DNA from: Streptomyces sp. R33
GTDB lineage: Bacteria > Actinomycetota > Actinomycetes > Streptomycetales > Streptomycetaceae
DNA: 64,000 nt
Assembly (NCBI RefSeq): GCF_041200175.1
Contig: NZ_CP165727.1
Location: forward strand, 8,426,001-8,490,000
Reading direction: 5' to 3'
A program made the position numbers and the translations under genes. The notes under the pieces are model-generated. The model did not search any database. It worked only from the letters and a program-made list of their open reading frames with translations, and was not told where the DNA came from. This document shows positions 30,715-39,594 of the stretch, piece after piece. Every line of letters starts with the position of its first letter. The stretch's first letter is position 1.

Positions 30715-31089
30715 GCGGGAGCCGACCGAACATGACCTGGTCGCGCACTCGGAAGCGGTATAGCGTCACGCGGTCCGAGAGGCGGGTGCCGGGCCCGGGG
30801 CTTGCCCGTAGCCGGGACCGGACTCCGAGCCGTCCACGACCACTTCGGCGGCCGGGGACGGGGCAGGCAATTACGAGCTGGCCCAGTCCATCCCGAGTCC
30901 GGCGAGGGCTTCGAGCTGCGCCCGGTCGAGCTGGTCGCGCCGCTGGCACTGGTTGGCCAGCCATACCCCAGTGCTCCGCGAAGACATCGTCGCGCTGGGC
31001 GGTGTCTTTCTAGCCGACCCGGCCCATGCTGCGTCGGATGCCATGCCGACGGCATACCTGGGCGAAGGCAGCCGCGCTCTATTTGGGCG
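30715..31089 (-). pseudogene. Spacer with helicase-associated domain remnant
   Basis: On the minus strand, 30880-30975 reads TGVWLANQCQRRDQLDRAQL, then EALAGLGMDW, one HA-domain repeat as at the C-terminus of actinobacterial helicases. The rest of this stretch holds no recognisable gene. Confidence 0.5.
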
Positions 31090-31675
31090 CCCCTGTCGGT
31101 GTGGAACACTCATCGTCGGCTTCATGATGTTCATCACGACCTTCAAGTCCCTCGCCTTCGACCGCAGACTCGCGCTCGCCGGCTATCCCCGTACCTTTCT
31201 GCTCCTGAGCAAGGTCATTGCCATGACCGTCGCCTCCGCCCTCATCGCGTGCTACGCCACGGCCGTCATCTGCTGGTACTGGGATCCCGTCAGGCCAGGG
31301 CTCCTCGCGCTCGGTCTGTTCACCGCCGCAGTCGCCTACGGCGGTATCGGCGTCCTCCTCGGCGCCTTTCTGCGCAACAAGCTGGCGGCGCTGTTCGTCA
31401 TCATCATGACGAGTCTGCTCGACACCATGCTGCAGAACCCCACGAGCAACGCAGCAGCCGGCAAGGACGGGCTCCAACTGCTCCCCGGATACGGTCCGAC
31501 ACAGGTCAGCGTTGGCGCAGGCTTCACCTCCGCGGACACCCCGTACGGACACCTCCTGCTCGGCCCACTGTGGTTCCTCCTCATGTGGGCACTGGGAACC
31601 GCCGCGTTCTTCGCCTGTACCCGCAATCATCTGCGAGTGCCCCGGAGCACACAGCCGACAGGGAGACTGACGTGA
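31090..31675 (+). pseudogene. ABC-2 type transporter permease, N-terminally truncated
   Basis: From about 31100 the frame reads VGFMMFITTFKSLAFDRRLA and GYPRTFLLLSKVIAMTVASA. Four more membrane helices include LLALGLFTAAVAYGGIGVLL, KLAALFVIIMTSLLDTMLQN and LLLGPLWFLLMWALGTAAFF. Homologous permeases carry about 100 more residues, including the first helices, and the upstream sequence is unrelated. No ATPase gene is nearby. ATG 31124 could give a shortened protein. Its stop overlaps the GTG of the next gene. Confidence 0.7.
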
Positions 31676-32118
31676 GCCGCCACGAGATGCGCTTCGCCGG
31701 ACGCTGGAGGGCATCTCTCCCGCCCGCCACCATGTACGCGAAGCTTGCCGACATCGAGCACTACCCCTCATGGTGGCCGGCCGTCCGTTCCGTGAAGCAG
31801 ACCGGCGAACAGGAGTGCGAGGTCGTCATCAGGTCGATGCTGCCCTACGAGCTGACGGTACGACTGCGACCGCTCGCGCAAGATCCCCTCGAACGTGTCT
31901 TGGAGGCGGCACTCGAAGGGGACATCACGGGCAACGTGCGATGGCACGTGCGAGACGACGGTGGGCACGGCTGTGTGGCCTTCTGCAATGAGTACGTCAG
32001 CGTCAGGAAGGCCGCGTTGCGACGCTTGATGCCACTGGCACGGCCGTTCTTCCACCTCAATCACGCCGTGGCCATGCGATCGGGACAGCACGGCGTGGTG
32101 GCCGGTGTTAAGCCCTAG
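31673..32118 (+). CDS. SRPBCC family protein
   Basis: 148 residues from GTG 31673, overlapping the permease stop (GTGA), so translationally coupled. VSRHEMRFAGRWRASLPPAT, ADIEHYPSWWPAVRSVKQTG, VVIRSMLPYELTVRLRPLAQ and LEGDITGNVRWHVRDDGGHG follow the polyketide-cyclase/START-like helix-grip pattern. The C-terminal helix is PFFHLNHAVAMRSGQHG. It binds a hydrophobic ligand or acts on one; the truncated permease upstream suggests an export or lipid context. Intact. Confidence 0.85.
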
Positions 32119-32184
32119 GCGGTTTGGTTTGGATCAAGGTGGGGGTGAGTGATGGCGGTGGTTCTCGGGTGGCACCCTGGAGCG

Positions 32185-32475
32185 ATGGGATCTGGAACCG
32201 ACGTCACCGAGAACGACCTGCGGCATCTGCTCAATGAGTGGGATCCGATCGGCGTCGGTGACGACGTGCAGGACGAGTACGACTGCATGCCCGCCCCTTT
32301 GCTCCAGCGCCTCCGTGGTGGCGCCGACCAGGCGGAGATCGGGGAGTTCCTGCGGCACGAGCTGGAGGATCACTTCGGTCTCGACCCACTGGGCCTGAGG
32401 CCAGACGCGATGGCCGGCCGATTGATCGCCTGGTGGACATCTGTCGGCAGGGCCGATGGCGCCGGCTGCATGTAG
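32185..32475 (+). CDS. Small acidic hypothetical protein
   Basis: 96 residues from ATG 32185 (MGSGTDVTENDLRHLLNEWD), with GGAG 5 bases upstream; an earlier start at 32152 is less likely. Contains DVQDEYDCMPAPLLQRLRGG, EIGEFLRHELEDHFGLDPLG and RLIAWWTSVG. The pattern of PIGV-DEYD and a C-terminal helix recurs in small actinobacterial orphan proteins near toxin and transposon genes. No function known. Confidence 0.6.
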   Translation: MGSGTDVTENDLRHLLNEWDPIGVGDDVQDEYDCMPAPLLQRLRGGADQAEIGEFLRHELEDHFGLDPLGLRPDAMAGRLIAWWTSVGRADGAGCM

Positions 32476-32511
32476 CCGCTTCTTCCAGATCGTCCGATCG
32501 TTTTTCCGGGT

Positions 32512-33183
32512 GTGCCGTTGACTGACGCGCAGTGGGCGCGGATCGAGCGGTTGCTTCCGGACCGGACGCCGAAGCGGGGTGGCCGGTGGCGGGACTACCG
32601 AGAGGTGATCGACGCCATCGCCTGGAAGTTTCAGACCGGGGCACAGTGGGTGCGGCTGCCGGAGAAGTACGGCAACTGCGGGGTGTCTACAACCGGCTGC
32701 GGCGCCATCGGCCGATCCCGCGGCGGGCTGACCACGAAGATCCATCTCGCGGCCGACGGCAACTGCCGGCCCCTGGCCTTCCACCTCACCGCCGGACAGG
32801 CCGGTGACGCGCCTGCCTTCGCTGACGTGATGGCCCGCCTGCGAGTTCCGCGAAGGCGTGGACGATCTCGGACCCGGCCAGTGGCCGTGTTGGCCGACAA
32901 GGCGTATTCGTCACGGGCCATCCGTGAACACCTTCGGCGGCGCGGCATCCGGGCGGTCATCCCCGTTCCAGCCGATCAACGCGGCCACCGTCTGCGACGC
33001 GGCAGCAGGGGTGGCAGACCGCCCGCCTTCGACCGTGAGGCATACAAGCAGCGCAACACCGTCGAACGTTGCATCAACCGCTTGAAACAGTGGCGCGGGA
33101 TCGCCACCCGCTATGAGAAGACAGCGGCCATCTACCTGGCTGGACTGCACGTCGCGGGCATCTTCCTCTGGTCGGCGAGATGA
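32512..33183 (+). pseudogene. IS5-group transposase with internal deletion
   Basis: Starts VPLTDAQWARIERLLPDRTP and ends TAAIYLAGLHVAGIFLWSAR. After LPEKYGNCGVSTTGCG the frame jumps to AIGRSRGGLTTKIHLAADGN. The roughly 80 residues with the first catalytic Asp (SVDSTVVRAHQHA in relatives) are missing, although the frame stays open. The second Asp (VAVLADKAYSSRAIREHLRR) and the Glu segment (KQRNTVERCINRLKQWRGIA) are present. It cannot transpose by itself. Confidence 0.85.
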
Positions 33184-33225
33184 TCCGGAGGGGGCGCCCA
33201 GCGGCGAGGCGCGGTCGCAGTGTCC

Positions 33226-33503
33226 TGCTCAGTCATCGAACCGCACGACGAGGCGCACGTTGCCGTCCCCCATGCTGTGCTGCGAGTTCCTTCATGGCTT
33301 TCCACACAGGTTGCCACTCGCCGGTTTCGGAGACGGCATCTCTGCGGCGGATGATGACTGATCTGTAGAGCGTGTCCCGAACGAGCCACTCACTTCCTTC
33401 GGGCCACTCCCGTACCTCGCCCGCTCTGAGACCGACAGCTTCGGCAAGGTCATGAACCTCGAGCGGTTCGACCTCGACCGACCGGCTCGCACGACGCGGA
33501 ACG
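33226..33503 (-). pseudogene. Fragment of an unknown gene
   Basis: One minus frame reads VEVEPLEVHDLAEAVGLRAG, EWLVRDTLYRSVIIRRRDAV and SETGEWQPVWKAMKELAAQH, then slips to DGNVRLVVRFDD and a stop near 33226. It looks like real coding sequence with the start missing and one frameshift. Family not recognised. Confidence 0.45.
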
Positions 33504-33541
33504 CCGAAGTGGCGCCCGGTGGGAACCGGGCACCACTTCGG
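33504..33541 (-). terminator. Hairpin terminator
   Basis: 17-bp stem with one mismatch: CCGAAGTGGCGCCCGGT (33504-33520) and ACCGGGCACCACTTCGG (33525-33541), loop GGGA. It lies 31 bases after the stop of the minus-strand gene at 33573. Confidence 0.65.
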
Positions 33542-33572
33542 CGTCTTCCTTCCGTACCGCTACCGCTCCTGG

Positions 33573-34019
33573 TCAGAGGGGCGGCAGGCCGTCCTCGTAG
33601 CCCTCGACCTCATAGTTCCTGAGCATCTTGGAGACGGGCTCCCTGAGGTTTCCCCGGAGGAACGGGACCGCGTTGTCCAGGTACTCACGGGCGTCGAGGA
33701 GGCTCTCCAGGACCTGGAAGTACACCGCGCCACGGGTGTACTGGGTGTCCACTTCATAGACCTCTTCGACGAAGCCGAAACACCGCCTCAGCAGGTCCTC
33801 GTCCCGCTCCGGCGCCGCCAGGGCGGGCTGGAGGACGGGCCTGACCAGCCCGTCGAGCAGGATCCCGTAGAGGTCCAGGTCGGTGTCCGAGGCCGGCAGC
33901 GCCTCGATCGGCGCGCCCCCGTCCCCGTCTGCGTCCTCGTCCTCGTACATCTCCTCCAGGCCGGCTCTCGTCTCGGGAACCCTGTCGAGCAGCTGCCCGA
34001 GGAAATGGTCCGCGATCAT
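33573..34019 (-). CDS. Acidic hypothetical protein, possibly immunity-type
   Basis: 148 residues: MIADHFLGQLLDRVPETRAG, an Asp/Glu-rich linker (EEMYEDEDADGDGG), LYGILLDGLVRPVLQPALAA, RCFGFVEEVYEVDTQYTRGA and VYFQVLESLLDAREYLDNAV. Helical and acidic, no signal peptide. The pattern (FVEE ... RGAVYFEVLE) matches a family of orphan actinobacterial proteins often found near polymorphic toxin debris; an immunity role is inference. Ends at the hairpin 33504-33541. Intact. Confidence 0.6.
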   Translation of the reverse strand: MIADHFLGQLLDRVPETRAGLEEMYEDEDADGDGGAPIEALPASDTDLDLYGILLDGLVRPVLQPALAAPERDEDLLRRCFGFVEEVYEVDTQYTRGAVYFQVLESLLDAREYLDNAVPFLRGNLREPVSKMLRNYEVEGYEDGLPPL

Positions 34020-34030
34020 TCCTGATCCCC

Positions 34031-34149
34031 CTGCCCTACAGCTCCAGCATCGTCGAAGGCCACGTCAACAGAATCAAAACGATCAAGCGTCAGATGTACG
34101 GCAGAGCCTCGTTCACCCTGTTCAGAGCCCGCATCCTCTCTCAGCCGTA
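34031..34149 (+). pseudogene. ISL3-family transposase C-terminal fragment
   Basis: LPYSSSIVEGHVNRIKTIKR, QMYGRASFTLFRARILSQP, stop. This is the last 40 residues of an ISL3 transposase with the catalytic Glu in VEGHVN. Nothing else of the element is present. Confidence 0.8.
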
Positions 34150-34193
34150 GCCTTCATGCCCGGTGAGATGGATGCGCCGAGTTCTGCCGCCTT

Positions 34194-34673
34194 TCAGTCG
34201 GCGATCTCTACCGCTTCCGGCTTCGGGAACGCCATGACGTCCCACCCCATGGGCCAGCCGTGCGTGCTGCGCTGGGAGGTCTCCGCTTCAAGGTGCCGTG
34301 GCACACGCCGCAGCCACCATTGTCCTTCTTGGTCATCCCGACCCGGCCAGCCCACGGTGGTGGCGTGGAACCTGCGGTCGATCTCATCAAGTTCAGGCTG
34401 ACGGATGGCGCGGACTCGCGGCGGCAACAGACGCCAAACATGGGCCAACGCCGTGCGACACCCTAGATCGTTTGAGAGTTCCGGAGCCGACCATCCGTAC
34501 CCCTCCTCCACCTCGTGCACCAACTCGTCCCACTGCTCAAAGAGCGAGTTGAGCGTCTGGGGCTGCCCAGCTCCCCTAGATCCAGCCACGGTGCGGACAG
34601 CCGCATGCACCGCCTCGTACTCCTCGGCCGTCAGGAACACTTCATCAGCCGACTCCGGTGCAATGGGATCCAT
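34194..34673 (-). CDS. Hypothetical protein, 159 residues
   Basis: MDPIAPESADEVFLTAEEYE, NSLFEQWDELVHEVEEGYGW, ELSNDLGCRTALAHVWRLLP, RRFHATTVGWPGRDDQEGQW and WLRRVPRHLEAETSQRSTHG. A cytosolic protein with a helical first half and a Trp/Arg-rich end. I do not recognise the family; the size and orphan setting again resemble immunity-type genes. The frame is complete with an ATG start, but the ribosome site is weak. Confidence 0.55.
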   Translation of the reverse strand: MDPIAPESADEVFLTAEEYEAVHAAVRTVAGSRGAGQPQTLNSLFEQWDELVHEVEEGYGWSAPELSNDLGCRTALAHVWRLLPPRVRAIRQPELDEIDRRFHATTVGWPGRDDQEGQWWLRRVPRHLEAETSQRSTHGWPMGWDVMAFPKPEAVEIAD

Positions 34674-34794
34674 ACCTCGACTATCCCAGGCCCCTCCACC
34701 AAGGGCGATACCCCATACGCAGCAGCTACGACGTTGGCATGGCCGTAAGCACCCCTGAGCGGAGTTCTCACGGAAGAGCGGTCAGAACCTCGTA

Positions 34795-35871
34795 TTGGCC
34801 ACTGAGCGTTCCAGTCGGCCGGAGCCGCGCAAAGCCGCCGAGCCGGAGGCTCGACTCGCGGACTACTCGCAGCGTCGGCTACGTTGCCCACGAGGCCACC
34901 GCCGTCGCCAGTCTCCGCTCCCGTATCTGCGTAACGGCTGCCCGTCCTGCCGCGGCCAGGACACACGCGCGACGCGTCTCAAGGCGATCGAGGCCGACCC
35001 CAAGGCATTCGGACTCAACGCCGAGATCGCCGCACAATGGCACCCGACCAAGAACGGCAAGACTCAGCTGGCGAAGGTGTCGCCCGGTTCACGCAAGCTC
35101 GTGTGGTGGCGAACTCCAGACTGCGGCCACGAGTGGCAGGAGACACCGGCCCGCCGGGAACAAGGCCAGCGCCTGCGCTGCCCGGAGTGCCGCACGATCC
35201 TCGACTCGCTCGCCCACCACTTCCCTCATCTGGCGGCGGAATGGTCGCCGACCAATCCGTTGTCCGCGTGGCAGGTTCGGCCGACCAGCCAGACCTTGTT
35301 CACACCGGCCTGGATCTGTTCCGCAAACCCGGATCACGCATGGCAGGCGGCCCTGTCCTCACGAGCGAACGGCAGCGGCTGCCCCGAGTGCCGGGAACAC
35401 GGCAAGTCCCGTATAGAGCTTGACCACTGGGCCGCTGCGGAGCGCGCCTTCGGCCGGGCATCGTCCGGCCAGTCGGTGCGGCACGAGGCATTCGCTCGGC
35501 GCGCGAACTGGCTCGTCGACATCACGGTCGAGACGGTCGGGGAGCGGAAGCTAGCCATCGAGTACGACGGCTCCTACTGGCACGCGGACAAGGCCGACCT
35601 CGACATCGAGAAGTCCCGTGACCTGCTGGCCGCCGGGTATCTGGTGGCCAGGCTACGCGAGCATCCACTGTCACCACTGCCGATCGACAACCCGAACTAC
35701 GCGGAGTTCGTCGTGTACTCGGCGATGCCTACGCCGGACGAGACGATCGAGCGTGTGAGAAAGTGGGCGAGCAGGCGGGACGAGGAGCTGGGGGCCCACC
35801 GGATTTCCGGATTTCGGTTGTTCCGCATGTCGAGCATCCACGATCGACAGGACCGACCGAGCGCCCCGTGA
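34795..35871 (+). CDS. Treble-clef zinc-finger protein with Vsr-like nuclease domain
   Basis: 358 residues. Three treble-clef (DUF4379-like) units: RCPRGH ... NGCPSCRG; WHPTKNGKTQLAKVSPGSRK then CGHEWQETPARREQGQRLRC with CPEC; and FPHLAAEWSPTNPLSAWQVR, WICSANPDHAWQAALSSRAN, CPEC. The C-terminal part, WLVDITVETVGERKLAIEYD, GSYWHADKADLDIEKSRDLL and AAGYLVARLREHPL, has the Vsr/PD-(D/E)XK-like pattern (Asp ... E-YDGxYWH ... D--K). Probably a DNA-binding nuclease involved in defence or repair. The first unit is degraded in spacing and the true start may lie in another frame upstream. Confidence 0.7.
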   Translation: MATERSSRPEPRKAAEPEARLADYSQRRLRCPRGHRRRQSPLPYLRNGCPSCRGQDTRATRLKAIEADPKAFGLNAEIAAQWHPTKNGKTQLAKVSPGSRKLVWWRTPDCGHEWQETPARREQGQRLRCPECRTILDSLAHHFPHLAAEWSPTNPLSAWQVRPTSQTLFTPAWICSANPDHAWQAALSSRANGSGCPECREHGKSRIELDHWAAAERAFGRASSGQSVRHEAFARRANWLVDITVETVGERKLAIEYDGSYWHADKADLDIEKSRDLLAAGYLVARLREHPLSPLPIDNPNYAEFVVYSAMPTPDETIERVRKWASRRDEELGAHRISGFRLFRMSSIHDRQDRPSAP

Positions 35872-35895
35872 CACGCCAGCGCGTTCGCCCGTGAG

Positions 35896-36295
35896 ATGGT
35901 TGCTGTCATGACTATTGGCGCGCCGGGCAGCGAGGTTCTACTCGAGACGAGTCGGCTGCTGCTCAGACCTTGGCGGGTAGACGAGGCTGTCGTCCAGCGT
36001 GAACTGTGGACCGAACGTGATCCACGAGTGCCGCCGCACCGCCGAATCGACGCGGACGGACACCCCACGGTCGCGGAGCTCGAGGATTCGATCCGCACCA
36101 ACAAGGTGTGGTCGACCGGGTTGCTGGCGGTCGAACGGAAGGCGTCTCGTGACGTCATCGGCTATTGCGGGCTGGTCGACAGCGGGCGAGGATCGGTAGG
36201 GGAACCGGAACTGGCATTCGAGCTGCTACGCCGAATGTGGCGTCAGGGATACGCGACCGAGGCCTCGTTGGCGGTTCTGGAATGGGCGCGATCGT
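35896..36295 (+). pseudogene. GNAT acetyltransferase, 5' part (split by IS3)
   Basis: MTIGAPGSEVLLETSRLLLR, PWRVDEAVV, AVERKASRDVIGYCGLVDSG, PELAFELLRRMWRQGYATEA (acetyl-CoA loop) and LEWARS are the first four GNAT motifs of a RimJ/RimL-type N-acetyltransferase. The gene stops at the IS3 left end. Joining it to 37653-37799, after removal of the element and one GT, restores an unbroken frame (EWARS-SGYERLWATV). Start ATG 35896 or 35908. Confidence 0.9.
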
Positions 36296-36367
36296 GGGGC
36301 CTCCCCCTGAGTGGTGGACACGCTGATACTGGATCTGCTTGATCCGGAGGAAGCGAGAAGACCGCCG

Positions 36368-36721
36368 ATGGCGATGAAGGACTACTCGGACGAGTTCAGG
36401 GCCGATGCCGTGGCCCTGTACGAGTCCACTCCCGGGGCGACCTACAAGAGCATCGCCGCCGACCTGGGCATCAACCGGGCCACCCTGCGGGAGTGGGTGC
36501 TGAGGGACCGGGAATGCCGAGGCGCCGGCCCGGTCGCCGCCCGGGCTGGGCAGACGTCGGCCCGGGCCGGGCAGGCGACGCCGTCCGCGGATCCGGACGA
36601 GCGGATCCGGCAGCTGGAGGCAAGGGTGGCCGAGCTCGAGGCGAATGAACGCAAACTCGCGACCGAGCGCGACATACTCCGCAAGGCAGCCAAGTATTTC
36701 GCCGGAGAGACGAACTGGTGA
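36368..36721 (+). CDS. IS3 element A, OrfA (DNA-binding)
   Basis: 117 residues from MAMKDYSDEFRADAVALYES. HTH: ATYKSIAADLGINRATLREW. The C-terminal leucine-zipper-like helix is RIRQLEARVAELEANERKLA, followed by RDILRKAAKYFAGETNW, the conserved end of IS3 OrfA. Overlaps orfB by four bases; the fused transposase is normally made by frameshifting. Confidence 0.9.
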   Translation: MAMKDYSDEFRADAVALYESTPGATYKSIAADLGINRATLREWVLRDRECRGAGPVAARAGQTSARAGQATPSADPDERIRQLEARVAELEANERKLATERDILRKAAKYFAGETNW

Positions 36722-37614
36722 GGAGCCGCTTCCAGTTCGTCGACGATCACCGGGACGCCTTCGAGGTGAAGCAGCTCTGCCAGGTCCTGGACGTGAACAG
36801 ATCCAGCTACTACAAGTGGCTGGCCGGCGCCGAGGCCCGGCAGGTCCGGCAGCGGGCCGACCAGCGCCTGGCTACGAGGATCCGCGAGGTCCACGCGCAG
36901 TCCGGCGGCGCCTACGGCTCCCCTCGGGTGACCGCCGAGCTGAAGGAGACCGGCCTGCACGTCAATGAGAAGCGCGTCGCCCGGGTGATGCGAAGGTTCT
37001 CCATCACCGGCATCCGCCTGCGCAGACGCGTCCGCACCACTGTCGCGGACCCTGCAGCCGCGCTGGTCCCTGACCTGTTCCAGAGGGACTTCACCGCCAC
37101 CGAGCCGGGCCTGAAATACATGGGCGACATCACTTACCTGCCCCTCGGGAACGGCGAGTTCCTCTACCTGGCCACGGTGCTGGACTGTTTCAGCCGCCGG
37201 GTGGTCGGCTGGTCAATCGCCGACCACATGCGCACGGACCTGGTCGCCGACGCCCTGCTGATGGCCGCCCGCACCCGCGGCAGCCTGGAGGGTTCCGCCT
37301 TTCACTCCGATCACGGGGCGCAATACGGCTCTCGGGCCTTCGCAGGTCTCTGCGACCAGTTGAAGGTCACCCGGTCGATGGGCGCGGTCGGGTCCAGCGC
37401 CGACAACGCGGCCTGCGAAAGCTTCCACGCTTCCCTCAAACGCGAGACCCTCCAGGGCAGCCGAGACTACGGCGACGCCAGCATCTGCCGCAGAACCGTT
37501 TTCGCCTGGCTGACCCGCTACAACACCCGCCGCCGGCACTCCGCCAACGGCCACCTCAGCCCCAACGAATACGAACGCCGACACCACGCAGCTAAGCTCA
37601 CGCTCGCCGCGTGA
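36718..37614 (+). CDS. IS3 element A, OrfB (DDE transposase)
   Basis: 298 residues from GTG 36718 (FQFVDDHRDAFEVKQLCQVL). Helical IstB-like front, then the rve integrase core: Asp in KYMGDITYLPLG, Asp in FHSDHGAQYGSRAF, Glu in NAACESFHASLKRETLQ. The C-terminus is WLTRYNTRRRHSANGHLSPN. All catalytic residues are present and the length is normal. Confidence 0.93.
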   Translation: MRSRFQFVDDHRDAFEVKQLCQVLDVNRSSYYKWLAGAEARQVRQRADQRLATRIREVHAQSGGAYGSPRVTAELKETGLHVNEKRVARVMRRFSITGIRLRRRVRTTVADPAAALVPDLFQRDFTATEPGLKYMGDITYLPLGNGEFLYLATVLDCFSRRVVGWSIADHMRTDLVADALLMAARTRGSLEGSAFHSDHGAQYGSRAFAGLCDQLKVTRSMGAVGSSADNAACESFHASLKRETLQGSRDYGDASICRRTVFAWLTRYNTRRRHSANGHLSPNEYERRHHAAKLTLAA

Positions 37615-37652
37615 TCAACGAAGCGTGTCTACCACCACGGGGGAAGGCCCCG

Positions 37653-37799
37653 TCTGGGTACGAACGTCTGTGGGCCACGGTCTGGGACTGGAACACTGCT
37701 TCTCGCAGAGTGCTGGCCAAGGTCGGGTTCACCGAGACCGATCGGAAGGAAGTGGACGTGGTACACGGGACCACCTTGTTCACCACGAGACGGCTCTGA
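37653..37799 (+). pseudogene. GNAT acetyltransferase, 3' part
   Basis: SGYERLWATVWDWNTASRRV, LAKVGFTETDRKEVDVVHGT, stop at 37799. The conserved last GNAT motif (NTASRRVLAKVGF) completes the protein begun at 35896. Confidence 0.9.
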
Positions 37800-37834
37800 C
37801 ACACCCGACGTTTGACCTTACGGACGGTCGACCG

Positions 37835-38502
37835 CCCACAAACGGCTGATCAGATGGGCCGTCGACGGGACCTGGCAGGAGATCCTGACCGCGCTCCTGG
37901 CGGCCGCGGACGCCGATGACGACATCGGCTGGACCGTATCGGTCGACTCCACCGTCGTCCGAGCCCACCAGCATTCCGCCGGAGCACGCAAAAAGGGGCC
38001 GAAGGCCGCAGAGAGCCCGCCGATCACGCCCTCGGACGCTCACGCGGCGGCCTGAGCACCAAGGTTCACCTGGCCGCCGACGACCGTGCACGGCCCCTGG
38101 CCCTGACCGTCACCGCAGGACAGGCCGGCGACGCACCGGCCTTCGAAGCGGTCATGGGCCGCATCCGCGTGCCGCGATGCGGGCCCGGCAGGCCCCGAAC
38201 CCGGCCGTTGGCCGTGCTCGCGGACCGGGTCTACTCCTCCCGCGCCATCCGGTCCCACCTGCGGCCTCCGCGCGGTCATTCCGCAGCCAGTCGACCAGGT
38301 CGGCCACCGCCTGCGGCGAGGCCGCCGAGGCGGCCGCCCGCCCGGCTTCGACGCTGAGATCTACAAGCAGCGGAACACCGTCGAACGCTGCATCAACCGC
38401 CTCAAGCAGTGGCGCGGCCTGGCCACACGGTGCGACAAACTCGCCATCGCCCACCAGGCCGCACTCCACCTCGCCGCCATCCTCATCTGGGCACGACGTT
38501 GA
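37835..38502 (+). pseudogene. IS5-group transposase remnant
   Basis: WAVDGTWQEILTALLAAADA, WTVSVDSTVVRAHQHSAGAR (first Asp), then in new frames GLSTKVHLAADDRARPLALT, LAVLADRVYSSRAIRSHLR (second Asp) and KQRNTVERCINRLKQWRGLA (Glu), ending HLAAILIWARR. The N-terminus is missing and at least two frameshifts are present. Confidence 0.85.
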
Positions 38503-38532
38503 CCAAAGAGACCGAACCTAGCGGCGCCTTGC

Positions 38533-39594
38533 TCAGGCGAGCTGCACCGGCGGGGTGTTCGAACCTCGGGCCGTGCCCGCATTTCCCTGTACCGCTGCCA
38601 CGCCGGTCGGCCCGTCCCCCACGGTCACCGTGTCCGTTGCGCGGGCTGTCGAGGTGTCGATGACCGACAGCGTGTCCGAGTCGAAGTTGCTGACGTAGAC
38701 GAGGGAGCCGCCCGGGCCGACAGCGAGGCCGTTGGGGCCGTCTCCCACGGCGACGGTTTCCGTGACGGCACGGCCGCGGGTGCTGATCACGGACACATTG
38801 TCGGACCCGATGTTGGCGACGTATACCTTTCGCCCATCCGGTCGCACCCCGATTCCCGCAGGCTGGTCCCCGACCGGGATGCGGTCCGATTCCGCGCCGT
38901 CGTGAACGTCAACCACCGACACATCGTCCGAGGTCAGGTTGGAGACGTACAGGCGGCGGCCGTCGGGGGTGAGCACCAGAGCGGTCGGTCCGCTGCCGAC
39001 AGGGATGGTGCCGGTGACCGTTCGGGTGGCGGTCCGGATCACTGAGACGGTGCCGGATGCGGCGTTGGCGACGTACAGGGTGCACCCGTCGGGTGCCACC
39101 GCCACGCCCAGCGGGGCATCGCCCACCGCAATGGTGTCCGTCACGGCACGGGTGCGGGTGCTGATCACCGACACGTTGTCCGACCCGACGTTGGCGACGT
39201 AGACGTTCCGGTTGTCGGGAGAGACTGTCACTCTGCTCGGTTCGTCCCCGACAGCGACGGTGGCGATGACCGTCCTGGTACGGGCGTCGATCACCGATAC
39301 GGTGTCCGCCACGGAATTGGTGACATAGACGCGGGAGCCGTCCGGGCTGACGGCCACGCTGTCCGGTCCGTTCCCGACGCGAACGCTGTCCACGACGGTG
39401 CCGGTGCCGGTGTCGACGACCGACACCGTGTCGGAGTGGAGGTTGGCGATGTAAACGAGGGCATCAGGCCGCGGGGAGAGCCCGACTGCCGTCGTCCCGA
39501 CGGATGCGCCGGCCGTGTTTCCCGGTCCCATTAGCACCGCTGTCACACAGAGCACCACGGCTGCTCGCTGTGCCAGGTCCTGACTTCTCGTCAT
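38533..39594 (-). CDS. Secreted YVTN-family beta-propeller protein
   Basis: 353 residues; signal peptide QRAAVVLCVTAVLMGPGNTA. Then seven ~42-residue repeats of the type VYVTNSVADTVSVIDARTRT-VIATVAVGDEPSRVTVSPDN (YVTN/NHL-like), forming one closed seven-bladed propeller. Repeat periodicity is regular from residue ~45 to 340. The last residues (GSNTPPVQLA) lack an anchor, so it is probably released. Likely a binding or structural protein, with no enzyme motif. Flanked on both sides by IS5 remnants; intact. Confidence 0.88.
   Translation of the reverse strand: MTRSQDLAQRAAVVLCVTAVLMGPGNTAGASVGTTAVGLSPRPDALVYIANLHSDTVSVVDTGTGTVVDSVRVGNGPDSVAVSPDGSRVYVTNSVADTVSVIDARTRTVIATVAVGDEPSRVTVSPDNRNVYVANVGSDNVSVISTRTRAVTDTIAVGDAPLGVAVAPDGCTLYVANAASGTVSVIRTATRTVTGTIPVGSGPTALVLTPDGRRLYVSNLTSDDVSVVDVHDGAESDRIPVGDQPAGIGVRPDGRKVYVANIGSDNVSVISTRGRAVTETVAVGDGPNGLAVGPGGSLVYVSNFDSDTLSVIDTSTARATDTVTVGDGPTGVAAVQGNAGTARGSNTPPVQLA

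Larger units (their letters stand above)
36296..37651 (+). mobile_element. Complete IS3-family element A
   Basis: Imperfect terminal inverted repeats of about 29 bases: GGGGCCTCCCCCTGAGTGGT... on the left, and the complement of ACCACCACGGGGGAAGGCCCC on the right. Flanking GT may be a 2-bp target duplication. Contains orfA and orfB, both open, so it may be active. Inserted in an acetyltransferase gene. Confidence 0.85.
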
